Shown: one piece after another, positions 1-7,199 of the stretch
Layout: each line of letters begins with the position of its first letter
Numbering within the stretch: position 1 is the stretch's first letter
NCBI GenBank assembly: GCA_964437425.1
Contig: CAYTGO010000078.1
Location: forward strand, 1 to 14,020
Direction: 5' to 3'
Origin: Scalindua sp964437425
GTDB taxonomy: Bacteria > Planctomycetota > Brocadiia > Brocadiales > Scalinduaceae
Length of the DNA: 14,020 nt
Notes under the pieces: model-generated
What the model was told of the DNA's origin: nothing
What the model saw: only the letters and a program-made list of their open reading frames with translations
Database searches by the model: none
Translations under genes and position numbers: made by a program

Positions 1-436
1 CCGCTCCATCGATAACCCTCACAACAACATCGACCTTAATGCCGGTTTGCCACTTGGGCCCTCCTCTGGCAATTTTTTCCAGATGATTACTGTAAGAACG
101 CCTGGACCTTTCTTCACTAGAAAATCCCGACTCCCATACATCACTACCATTAACTATCCAAATGCGATCAGCATCTATAGATTTGGGAAACTCTAGTGAA
201 TCGGTAGCCGTAACACTGACTGAAGATATCATTGGTCTGCCGTTGGGCGGGCAGAACGGCATGAAGTCGCGCCAGATAAAGACATCCAGGACATACCTGC
301 GATTGTCGATCTCGATCTCATCAGGAGCAGACAAAAACTCATCAATAGACAGATCCTCATCTGCACTTACAAATGAGATATTACACAATAAGACCGACAC
401 CAGAAGAGCAAATCCAAATAGTAAGAAACGTTTCAT
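1..436 (-). CDS. Exported protein of unknown function, 3' end outside window
   Basis: The start and first 145 codons are visible; the rest lies beyond base 1. The ATG overlaps the TGA of the preceding cysteine-rich gene (ATGA), and a purine-rich GGCGAG lies about 8 bases upstream, so translational coupling is likely. Residues 1-25 form a signal peptide: MKRF, a hydrophobic core, then a VSA cleavage site before DED, with no lipobox. The mature part begins with an acidic stretch (residues 26-43). It then contains YVLDVFIWRDFMPFCPPNGRP and later DADRIWIVNGSDVWESGF and LEKIARGGPKWQTGIKVDVV. The regular strand-like pattern suggests a compact beta domain. I have a weak impression of an uncharacterised secreted family with WRDFMP and GPKW motifs but cannot name it. 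The reading frame is clean, so this is a real gene cut by the window edge. Confidence 0.8.
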   Translation of the reverse strand, partial: MKRFLLFGFALLVSVLLCNISFVSADEDLSIDEFLSAPDEIEIDNRRYVLDVFIWRDFMPFCPPNGRPMISSVSVTATDSLEFPKSIDADRIWIVNGSDVWESGFSSEERSRRSYSNHLEKIARGGPKWQTGIKVDVVVRVIDGA

Positions 437-639
437 TTTATTTTCTCGCCTTTCCCTGCACTCTGGCATTGAGAACACAAAGTATCAGAATCGCTACATG
501 GAATATATTTTGTTGCACACATGGTACAATGGTAGTGAAATCCTTGGTCGTTGCAATATTCACAAAAAATGGAGTCGAATACAACAGGCTCTGGACATCT
601 ACCTCCTCCCAGCTTACAAGCACATATTTTCTGCACCAT
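433..639 (-). CDS. Small cysteine-rich protein, probable zinc-binding ribbon
   Basis: A 68-residue protein with ten cysteines: C6, C8, C15, C26-x2-C29, C38-x2-C41, C48 and C55-x2-C58, plus H35 and H37 beside C38. Paired CxxC knuckles are typical of structural zinc sites in ribbon or RING-like folds, so it could hold two or three zinc ions. The family is not recognised. There is no signal peptide, which suggests a cytoplasmic protein, unlike its neighbours. It starts 35 bases after the giant repeat gene ends, with no good Shine-Dalgarno; an in-frame TAA lies upstream, so the ATG at 639 is the first usable start. Its TGA overlaps the next ATG. Another minus-strand frame over 438-623 has no such motif and is discounted. 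The cysteine spacing and stop-start overlap support a real gene. Confidence 0.65.
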   Translation of the reverse strand: MVQKICACKLGGGRCPEPVVFDSIFCEYCNDQGFHYHCTMCATKYIPCSDSDTLCSQCQSAGKGEKIK

Positions 640-674
640 TTCAGATATTTCTAAGAAAATGAGGTTTTAAATTT

Positions 675-3600
675 TTACTCTTTCTCTTCTGAATTCGTGT
701 CTACTACAACACTCTTTTCTGTAGTCTCTGCTACCTTAACCTCAAACTCCGTCTTAGCGCTACCTTTACCAATTGTAAGAACAGCTTGATAGCGACCGGG
801 AGGAAGAGTAAATATATCGCTGGGGTTGTAGTAACTGACGCCAATATGTTGCTCTGCCGGGATGCCATCAGTGCCGACAGGGTAAACATACCATGACGCG
901 GTATCGTAAGGATCTGCTCCTTCTTCAGGAATTGCAGTTAATTTAGCGAAACCAACGCCAATCACAACGCTCTTTTCTGTAGTCTCTGCTACCTTAACCT
1001 CAAACTCCGTCTTAGCGCTACCTTTACCAATTGTAAGAACAGCTTGATAGCGACCGGGAGGAAGAGTAAATATATCGCTGGGGTTGTAGTAACTGACGCC
1101 AATATGTTGCTCTGCCGGGATGCCATCAGTGCCGACAGGGTAAACATACCATGACGCGGTATCGTAAGGATCTGCTCCTTCTTCAGGAATTGCAGTTAAT
1201 TTAGCGAAACCAACGCCAATCACAACGCTCTTTTCTGTAGTCTCTGCTACCTTAACCTCAAACTCCGTCTTAGCGCTACCTTTACCAATTGTAAGAACAG
1301 CTTGATAGCGACCGGGAGGAAGAGTAAATATATCGCTGGGGTTGTAGTAACTGACGCCAATATGTTGCTCTGCCGGGATGCCATCAGTGCCGACAGGGTA
1401 AACATACCATGACGCGGTATCGTAAGGATCTGCTCCTTCTTCAGGAATTGCAGTTAATTTAGCGAAACCAACGCCAATCACAACGCTCTTTTCTGTAGTC
1501 TCTGCTACCTTAACCTCAAACTCCGTCTTAGCGCTACCTTTACCAATTGTAAGAACAGCTTGATAGCGACCGGGAGGAAGAGTAAATATATCGCTGGGGT
1601 TGTAGTAACTGACGCCAATATGTTGCTCTGCCGGGATGCCATCAGTGCCGACAGGGTAAACATACCATGACGCGGTATCGTAAGGATCTGCTCCTTCTTC
1701 AGGAATTGCAGTTAATTTAGCGAAACCAACGCCAATCACAACGCTCTTTTCTATAGTCTCTGCCACCTTCACATCAAACTCTACTTGACCACTACCTTCT
1801 CCCACACTTAAAGTAGCAAGGTAACGTCCGGGTGGAAGAGTAAATATACCGCTTGGATTGTAGGAACTGGATTCAATATATTTTTCTGTCGGTTTACCAT
1901 CTGCGCCTACAGGATAAACATACCACCAGACACCGGTATCGTAGGGAGCTGCTCCCTCCTCAGGAATAGCAGTTAATTTAGCGTATCCGACGCCAACCAC
2001 GACTACCTTTTCTGTTGTTTCACCCACCTTCACATCAAACTCTACTTGACCACTACCTTCTCCCACACTTAAAGTAGCAAGGTAACGTCCGGGTGGAAGA
2101 GTAAATATACCGCTTGGATTGTAGGAACTGGATTCAATATATTTTTCTGTCGGTTTACCATCTGCGCCTACAGGATAAACATACCACCAGACACCGGTAT
2201 CGTAGGGAGATGCTCCCTCCTCGGGAATAGCAGCTAATTTAGCGTATCCGACGCCAACCACGACTACCTTTTCTGTAGTTTGCCCCACCTTCACGTCAAA
2301 CTCTACTCGACCACTACCTTCTCCCACACTTAAAGTAGCAAGGTAACGTCCGGGAGGAAGAGTGAACTTATTGCTAGGGTTACTATCGTTGAAATCAATA
2401 TACTTCTCTTCAGGTTTACCATCAGCTCCGACAGGGTAAACATGCCACCAGACACCGGTATCATAAGGATCTGCTCCATCTTTCGGAACTGCAGTTAATT
2501 TGGCGTATCCAACTCCGGCTGCATTGATCTTTTCTTCAGGCGTAACTGTTTCATCAGGGATCACCGGTTCCAACGGCTTGGACAGGTCAATCTTCTTGAT
2601 CTGCCCTCCAACGACTGTGACACCCTTATACCAGGCTTCTGGCTCCAAATCTATTCTAACATCATAGATACCGGCAGGCAGATCAACTTTTTCATTCAAC
2701 CGTCCGACGACAATTTCTTTATCTCCGTCAGCATATACGGTAAAAGAAGTACTGAGCGGTTCTCCTGCCTCATCCTTGCCATAAATCCATAATCTCCCCG
2801 GTGGTGACAGTTCAATAATTTTGCTCTGCTGTGATACTATCGCTATCCCGTTGAACCATTTCTCATCCTTATCCAGAACTATCTTTATATCGTACACTCC
2901 AGGTTGTATTCCAAGCGGAAAATTTACAACTCCATCTGCAACAACCTTCTCTCTATCTCCGTCTGTGTATACACTGAATGGTGCATCAAGTGATGCGCCA
3001 ACGACATCCGCTCCACGAATCTCAAGTCTACCAGGTACTGGCAGCTCTATCACCGTACTCATGCCAGCCGTTATTACTACCCCCTCGTACCAGGCACTTG
3101 GGTTCATGTTGACCAGTATATCGTACACACCTGCAGGCAGGTCCTTGTGCCAATTTACATACTGGTAGGCAAGTGGTTTTTCTCTGTCTCCACTCTTATA
3201 AACGGTAGAGTAAAAATCCCTATTAACAGAGTTACCAAGGGCATTTTTTCCTCTAACATCCAGTCTTCCCGGCAAAGGAAGTTCAATCTGTTTGCTTTGA
3301 CCCGCTGCTATCTCAACAGACTTAAACCAGACATCCGGCTTTAATCCTACCCTGATATCATAGACACCCGGTGGTAGATCAACAGGTTTACTTACGCTCT
3401 CCTCTGCAACCGATTTTTCCTTATCCCCGGGTGTATAGACATAAAATGCGAAGTAGCTTTCAAGAGGATCACCCAAGGCATTTTTTCCCACTATCTGTAT
3501 CCTGCCCTGTTCAGCAGAACCCGGTAATTCGTCTGACTTTTCACTCTTTGCAGGAAGTGGTGGTATGTCGATAGCTTTGACACTACCCGCTACTATCTCT

Positions 3601-4643
3601 ATTCCTCTAAGCCAGACCTCCGGATCAGAATCTATCCTTACATCATATTCACCCGGAAGCAGATCTTTGGCAACGTTTACGTCACCGGCAGCAATCTCCT
3701 TATCACTGTTTTCCTGTTCATAGACAGAATATCCATAGCCGTTTACAGGTATACCTTCACTGTCCTTTCCCTGTACCATCAGCCTCCCCAACTCCGGAAG
3801 ATCTATAACCCTCTCCTCTCCGGAAGCTATCTCTACCCCCTCGAACCAAGCATCAGGCCCTATCTCCACCCTAACATCATAAATGCCTGGCTGCAGTTCA
3901 CCGGGGAGGTTTACGAGACTATGTACAGACGGAAATCTCCTTTCTCCGCGCACATATATAAAAACTCTATTGGTCTTGAGTGGAGCACCCAGGGTATTCC
4001 TTCCACGAACTTCCAGTTGTCCAAATTGCGACAAGTCCAAAATCGTATCCTGGCCTGCCACAATCGTTATGGACTCCTTAATGATGCGGAATTTAGTATC
4101 CACCTTGACATCATACGTACCGGCCAGTATATACTCCGACACTTCATTAGTGATTCCTCTCACAACAAGATCTTTTTTATCATCATCTGTATATACATAA
4201 AAATCGCTCTCCAACGGATTGCCGTTACTATGCTTTCCATTAATGAGAACACGACCGTATCCACCAACATCCAGATCAGTGGTCTTACCATTCTCTATCA
4301 CCACATCTCTGATCCACAGTGTAGGGTGAACGAGTATCTTTATGTCATAGGTACCTGTCACCAAACTGACAGGGTGTCCCGTACGCCCTACAGACACAGT
4401 GTCATTAATATTGTTATTGGAATCAGAGTAGTATACTGAAAGTTCTCTCTCATCAGGCTTTCCATCAGCACCGGTAAATTTTATGAGCAACTGACCAAGT
4501 TTGTTTGATTCAGACTTACCGGCGATAGTGTTGAAGTCTGCCCGTACAGATGCCGTATACAGCATGTTAACAATGAGAATACAAAGAAATAGTAGACCCA
4601 CATTCCAGTATTGTTTGGCAGTATGATCAACTCTTAGATTCAT
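675..4643 (-). CDS. Giant exported tandem-repeat surface protein
   Basis: 1322 residues. Residues 1-35 look like a signal peptide (hydrophobic 15-32, cleavage near SVRA). Two families of beta-rich repeats follow. Eight diverged N-terminal units lie at about 48-128, 129-206, 207-285, 286-379, 380-456, 457-535, 536-614 and 615-709; each has a GRLxVxGK strand, a central VYxxGDxEK segment, PGxYDVRI, a Trp, then VxIxxGQ. Seven C-terminal units of 86-87 residues start at 710, 797, 884, 971, 1057, 1143 and 1229, with GVGxAKLTAIPEEGA, WYVYPVG, FTLPPGRY and FxVKV motifs. The last four are identical. The PGxY and YDVRI patterns resemble carboxypeptidase-regulatory-like or PEGA-like immunoglobulin-type modules of surface proteins (family-level inference). 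No anchor or catalytic domain is visible; the protein ends in DTNSEEKE. The start lacks a clear ribosome binding site and lies 39 bases after the protease gene. A stalk, adhesin or matrix role is plausible but unproven. Confidence 0.9.
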   Translation of the reverse strand: MNLRVDHTAKQYWNVGLLFLCILIVNMLYTASVRADFNTIAGKSESNKLGQLLIKFTGADGKPDERELSVYYSDSNNNINDTVSVGRTGHPVSLVTGTYDIKILVHPTLWIRDVVIENGKTTDLDVGGYGRVLINGKHSNGNPLESDFYVYTDDDKKDLVVRGITNEVSEYILAGTYDVKVDTKFRIIKESITIVAGQDTILDLSQFGQLEVRGRNTLGAPLKTNRVFIYVRGERRFPSVHSLVNLPGELQPGIYDVRVEIGPDAWFEGVEIASGEERVIDLPELGRLMVQGKDSEGIPVNGYGYSVYEQENSDKEIAAGDVNVAKDLLPGEYDVRIDSDPEVWLRGIEIVAGSVKAIDIPPLPAKSEKSDELPGSAEQGRIQIVGKNALGDPLESYFAFYVYTPGDKEKSVAEESVSKPVDLPPGVYDIRVGLKPDVWFKSVEIAAGQSKQIELPLPGRLDVRGKNALGNSVNRDFYSTVYKSGDREKPLAYQYVNWHKDLPAGVYDILVNMNPSAWYEGVVITAGMSTVIELPVPGRLEIRGADVVGASLDAPFSVYTDGDREKVVADGVVNFPLGIQPGVYDIKIVLDKDEKWFNGIAIVSQQSKIIELSPPGRLWIYGKDEAGEPLSTSFTVYADGDKEIVVGRLNEKVDLPAGIYDVRIDLEPEAWYKGVTVVGGQIKKIDLSKPLEPVIPDETVTPEEKINAAGVGYAKLTAVPKDGADPYDTGVWWHVYPVGADGKPEEKYIDFNDSNPSNKFTLPPGRYLATLSVGEGSGRVEFDVKVGQTTEKVVVVGVGYAKLAAIPEEGASPYDTGVWWYVYPVGADGKPTEKYIESSSYNPSGIFTLPPGRYLATLSVGEGSGQVEFDVKVGETTEKVVVVGVGYAKLTAIPEEGAAPYDTGVWWYVYPVGADGKPTEKYIESSSYNPSGIFTLPPGRYLATLSVGEGSGQVEFDVKVAETIEKSVVIGVGFAKLTAIPEEGADPYDTASWYVYPVGTDGIPAEQHIGVSYYNPSDIFTLPPGRYQAVLTIGKGSAKTEFEVKVAETTEKSVVIGVGFAKLTAIPEEGADPYDTASWYVYPVGTDGIPAEQHIGVSYYNPSDIFTLPPGRYQAVLTIGKGSAKTEFEVKVAETTEKSVVIGVGFAKLTAIPEEGADPYDTASWYVYPVGTDGIPAEQHIGVSYYNPSDIFTLPPGRYQAVLTIGKGSAKTEFEVKVAETTEKSVVIGVGFAKLTAIPEEGADPYDTASWYVYPVGTDGIPAEQHIGVSYYNPSDIFTLPPGRYQAVLTIGKGSAKTEFEVKVAETTEKSVVVDTNSEEKE
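715..1746 (-). repeat. Four identical 258-bp tandem units in coding sequence
   Basis: Four head-to-tail copies at 715-972, 973-1230, 1231-1488 and 1489-1746. Reading them against each other I found no base difference. Each encodes 86 residues, so changes in copy number keep the frame. Identity stops at 714 (A replaces G in the segment matching ACGCTC) and breaks just inside the next unit at 1747. Identical synonymous sites indicate very recent duplication or ongoing homogenisation. Units longer than short sequencing reads can be miscounted in assemblies. Confidence 0.95.
1747..2529 (-). repeat. Three related 261-bp tandem units, older part of the array
   Basis: Units at 1747-2007, 2008-2268 and 2269-2529 encode the first three C-terminal modules (87 residues each). 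The first two are nearly identical in DNA from about 1766 and 2027 onward, with only a few substitutions near their ends. The third is clearly diverged. The period is one codon longer than in the identical array at 715-1746, because these units carry TGVWWYVYP where the later ones have TASWYVYP. Confidence 0.9.
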
Positions 4644-4682
4644 ATTGATTTTTAAATATCCGAAAATAAATATAATAATTGT

Positions 4683-6761
4683 CTACTTAAGGGACTGATA
4701 ATAGAACACTTCATCTTTGAGAGGGTTGGTTATGTCTGATATTGTACCCCTGCGCCCTACCCTGACAGGGCCCTGTCGGTAGTCTTTGCCATTATACACA
4801 GCAAAGTGACGGTACTGTCCGGGTGCCGTATACTCCAGCCACTCGGCATAGTCACCTCCCGGGTTCTTATCACGAATAACATCCAGCCTCTCAAACGGGA
4901 GATTAAGCTTAAGAATAAATGGTACATCCAGATCAGCCGATGCAATATAGTGGTCAGCCAACTTCAACATATCGTACACCTGAAGAAGTTTTTCCGGTCT
5001 GATGTTACCGGCCTTTTCAGTTTCTGCCTCGGTAAATATAGCAAATCTATTTCTGAACGACCCTGTAACAGCACTCTTCAGAGCGGCAGGAGCGTTAATA
5101 AACGACCCCACTGCCTTTTCGTCATGCCAGACAACTTTACCATTTCGACGCTTATAAGGGCCATCCCATGTAATGTTATGCTCTAGCGGAATGAGAGATA
5201 CCAGGAGCTGCTCCATTGTATCAGGTAATGACAAGTACTCGTCCTTCTCTGTCAGAAGCAGAAAGGCCCTCCGCCACAGCTCCATCTCATGAAAAACCTT
5301 CTTCGCAGAAGAATTCCAATGTACTGGTGCTGACTCATCGGCATTATCCGACATGGAGCTATCAATTATTACCTGGCGTATTTCAGAAGGCTTTAGATCA
5401 GGATTGACGGAAGCAACTAAAGCGGCCAAACCTGAAACGTACGGTGCCGACATACTTGTTCCCGTTAGCCACTGATAACCATTTCCTGTAGGATTACCGT
5501 CACCACTGTAGATGTTTGTTCCTGGCGCTGACACCCTTACAGTAAAGCCGTAATTTGAGCTTTGACACGGAGTAATGGTTTTGTCTGCATATTGCCCTAC
5601 ATTACCAACTCCAAGAGTAAGGGGGTTATAGCACATATCATCAAAATCACCTGGCAGATTGTCATTCCCAGCTGCTTTAACAACTACGACTCCTGCAGCT
5701 TCTGCAGCATCAAACACCCTGCTCAGGACGACTTCATCAAGTTTTCTTGATCTAAGCAGATAGTGTTGTGCACTATCACGAAAGTCGGGATCACTATACT
5801 GCTCATGAACATCTCCAAAAAGAGCACCAATAATTCCCGGTATTTTAAATGGTTGTCCCAAACTGAGATTTATCACCCTGGCGCCATTGCGAACGGCATA
5901 ATCAATACCTGCCAGAACCTGGATACGTGCCCCTCCATCATCATTCAATACCTGTACCGGCATGATACGGCAGTCCGGGGCAACACCACTTGTACCGTGG
6001 CCGTTATTACCGCTTCCCGCAGCAACTATGGCTACGTGCGTAGCATGCATAAGCCCCTCAGGGCTTCCCACCTGTCTACCATCATCAGAGAAGACAGAGG
6101 TGGGGGCAACAATCTTACCCCTAAGTTCTTCGTGATCAACCAGCATACCTCCGTCCACGATAGCGATGATGAGGTCGGAGTCTCCACGGGTTGTTTCCCA
6201 GGCAGCCTCTGCCCCTATGGCCTGAAGTCCCCAGTCATCCCAGACATCGTCATTATTAAGTGCAGGATCATTCAGTGTAGCGTCTGTGCTGTAAATCGTC
6301 TGATATGAGACTGACTTCACCAGTGGGTTCCGGTTCAACTCATCCATCAACTCTTCACGCTTATCCTCCGTGACCTCTATCTGGACTATGCCAAGATTAG
6401 GGATACTGCCAACTACCTTGATCCCCATGCCTGCCACCGATTCCTTGAAAGCGTCAATGGTCTCACCCTCTTCTAAAAGTACAACCAGCTCATAGGGAAT
6501 AACCGGGTATGGGCTTTCGGGGATCTTCACTGCCTTACTTATGTCAGCCGGACGAACATCAGCAATAGGTTCAGGTGTGTGTTGTTGTGGTTCAGGCTTT
6601 GGTTCGGGCTCAGGTTTGGTTGCAGGTTTTGATTGTGCCTGCTGTTCCTGCCCCACCTTTGTAGATTCTTCAGGCTTCTGCCCACAACCTTGCAGGACAA
6701 AAACGACAACAACTACAGCAAAAATTATGGTTCTAAACTGTAATAAATTTTTCATTTTCAT
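4683..6761 (-). CDS. Subtilisin-family (S8) serine protease, lipoprotein
   Basis: 692 residues. Residues 1-26 form a lipoprotein signal with lipobox LQGC (C26), so membrane anchoring in the envelope is expected. A Pro/Glu/Lys-rich linker covers about 40-65. Residues 88-157 look like an inhibitor I9-type propeptide. The S8 domain covers about 170-470 with a complete triad by motif: D203 in IVDGG, H239 in HATHV and S436 in GTSMSAP, with oxyanion N366 in AAGND. The usual HGTHVAG is HATHVAI, so a normally conserved Gly is Ala. The C-terminal 200 residues (about 490-692) match no family I know. ATG at 6761 gives MKMKN; the second ATG at 6755 has slightly better spacing from the weak TTAGG. A promoter-like sequence lies directly upstream. 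The gene sits 39 bases before the giant repeat gene, suggesting co-transcription and possible processing of that product (inference). Confidence 0.92.
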   Translation of the reverse strand: MKMKNLLQFRTIIFAVVVVVFVLQGCGQKPEESTKVGQEQQAQSKPATKPEPEPKPEPQQHTPEPIADVRPADISKAVKIPESPYPVIPYELVVLLEEGETIDAFKESVAGMGIKVVGSIPNLGIVQIEVTEDKREELMDELNRNPLVKSVSYQTIYSTDATLNDPALNNDDVWDDWGLQAIGAEAAWETTRGDSDLIIAIVDGGMLVDHEELRGKIVAPTSVFSDDGRQVGSPEGLMHATHVAIVAAGSGNNGHGTSGVAPDCRIMPVQVLNDDGGARIQVLAGIDYAVRNGARVINLSLGQPFKIPGIIGALFGDVHEQYSDPDFRDSAQHYLLRSRKLDEVVLSRVFDAAEAAGVVVVKAAGNDNLPGDFDDMCYNPLTLGVGNVGQYADKTITPCQSSNYGFTVRVSAPGTNIYSGDGNPTGNGYQWLTGTSMSAPYVSGLAALVASVNPDLKPSEIRQVIIDSSMSDNADESAPVHWNSSAKKVFHEMELWRRAFLLLTEKDEYLSLPDTMEQLLVSLIPLEHNITWDGPYKRRNGKVVWHDEKAVGSFINAPAALKSAVTGSFRNRFAIFTEAETEKAGNIRPEKLLQVYDMLKLADHYIASADLDVPFILKLNLPFERLDVIRDKNPGGDYAEWLEYTAPGQYRHFAVYNGKDYRQGPVRVGRRGTISDITNPLKDEVFYYQSLK

Positions 6762-6768
6762 AACCTAA

Positions 6769-6797
6769 ATTATACATATATTTTATTTCTATGAAAA
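6769..6797 (-). promoter_or_regulatory. Candidate promoter of the protease gene
   Basis: On the minus strand a perfect TATAAT (6769-6774) is preceded by TTTTCA (6792-6797) with 17-bp spacing. It lies only 7 bases before the ATG at 6761, so a transcript starting the usual distance downstream would have almost no leader and might begin near the 6761 or 6755 ATG. The region is very AT-rich, so a chance match is possible. Confidence 0.4.
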
Positions 6798-6814
6798 CAG
6801 ATACTTCTTTGCAA

Positions 6815-7030
6815 TCAGGGTTCCTTACTATTCCCTCCCTTTTTATTCATCTTTTCATAAAGACCGAAAATAAGACCTGCAATTATAAGCAGGAGCTGGC
6901 CTCCGATACCAAGAATAGGATAGAGTATTATAATAATCACGTAAAACGGGGCTGTGGCAGAACCAAACATCTTCCATACTACAGTGATGACAATGCTGAC
7001 AAGCAGTATATACCACCAGTAATTTTTCAT
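6815..7030 (-). CDS. Small two-helix membrane protein (71 aa)
   Basis: MKNYWW starts a hydrophobic segment (about residues 4-22) followed, after FGSATAP, by a longer hydrophobic stretch (about 26-58), then a Lys-rich tail ending GGNSKEP. Two, possibly three, membrane helices are expected. I chose the ATG at 7030 because AGGAG at 7042-7046 sits 11 bases upstream; the in-frame GTG at 7042 overlaps that site and is unlikely. The N-terminal WW, SIxxTVV, K and FG pattern recurs in the 65-residue protein at 13800-13997, so the two look homologous. Function is unknown. It has its own promoter candidate at 7103-7132 and stands 53 bases before the protease gene. Confidence 0.7.
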   Translation of the reverse strand: MKNYWWYILLVSIVITVVWKMFGSATAPFYVIIIILYPILGIGGQLLLIIAGLIFGLYEKMNKKGGNSKEP

Positions 7031-7054
7031 AAAGTAACACACTCCTCTTTACTG

Positions 7055-7078
7055 TTATTTATTTATTCATTCATTTAT
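7055..7078 (-). repeat. Tetranucleotide tract (TTAT/TCAT, six units)
   Basis: On the plus strand the sequence is three TTAT, two TCAT and one TTAT. It lies between the promoter candidate and the ribosome binding site of the 71-residue membrane protein, so it falls in that gene's presumed 5' leader. Length change there could alter leader length but not reading frame. It is short and imperfect. Confidence 0.6.
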
Positions 7079-7102
7079 GCATCTGGCCCCTGACACTGCT
7101 TG

Positions 7103-7132
7103 ATTATTCCATTATCACCTACACCGGGTCAA
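7103..7132 (-). promoter_or_regulatory. Candidate sigma-70-type promoter
   Basis: On the minus strand TTGACC (7127-7132) and AATAAT (7103-7108) are separated by 18 bp; each box matches consensus at five of six positions. Transcription would begin near 7096 and give a leader of about 65 bases before the ATG at 7030. A small palindrome (AGTGA-A-TCACT, 7138-7148) lies just upstream of the -35 box. This supports a separate transcription unit for the membrane protein, and possibly for the protease and repeat genes after it. Confidence 0.5.
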
Positions 7133-7199
7133 TTTTGAGTGAATCACTATATGATTTTAGTTACTCTGACAGAATATGATGATATCTGCAATCTTAATA

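Noticed and set aside
162..662. A 166-codon open frame on the plus strand
   Set aside because: It lies opposite the signal-peptide protein and the cysteine-rich protein, whose frames have recognisable features. Its translation has none and it has no binding site.
715..1746. CRISPR-like regular repetition
   Set aside because: The units are 258 bp, contiguous without unique spacers, and in frame within a coding sequence.
3921..4439. Overlapping plus-strand frames of 105 and 172 codons
   Set aside because: They are opposite the N-terminal repeats of the giant protein and have no features of their own.
5985..6000. H255 in NNGHGTSGVAP as the catalytic histidine of the protease
   Set aside because: In the subtilase pattern the His of H-x-T-H-V-A precedes the NNGxGxxGVAP segment, so H239 fits the triad position better.
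5763..6308. A 181-codon open frame on the plus strand
   Set aside because: It is opposite the catalytic domain of the subtilase, which has all its motifs; the frame shows no domain or start signal.
7031..7199. A further small gene in the 169-bp gap
   Set aside because: All minus-strand frames are interrupted by stops and no start has a binding site; only the promoter candidate and a short repeat tract are supported.
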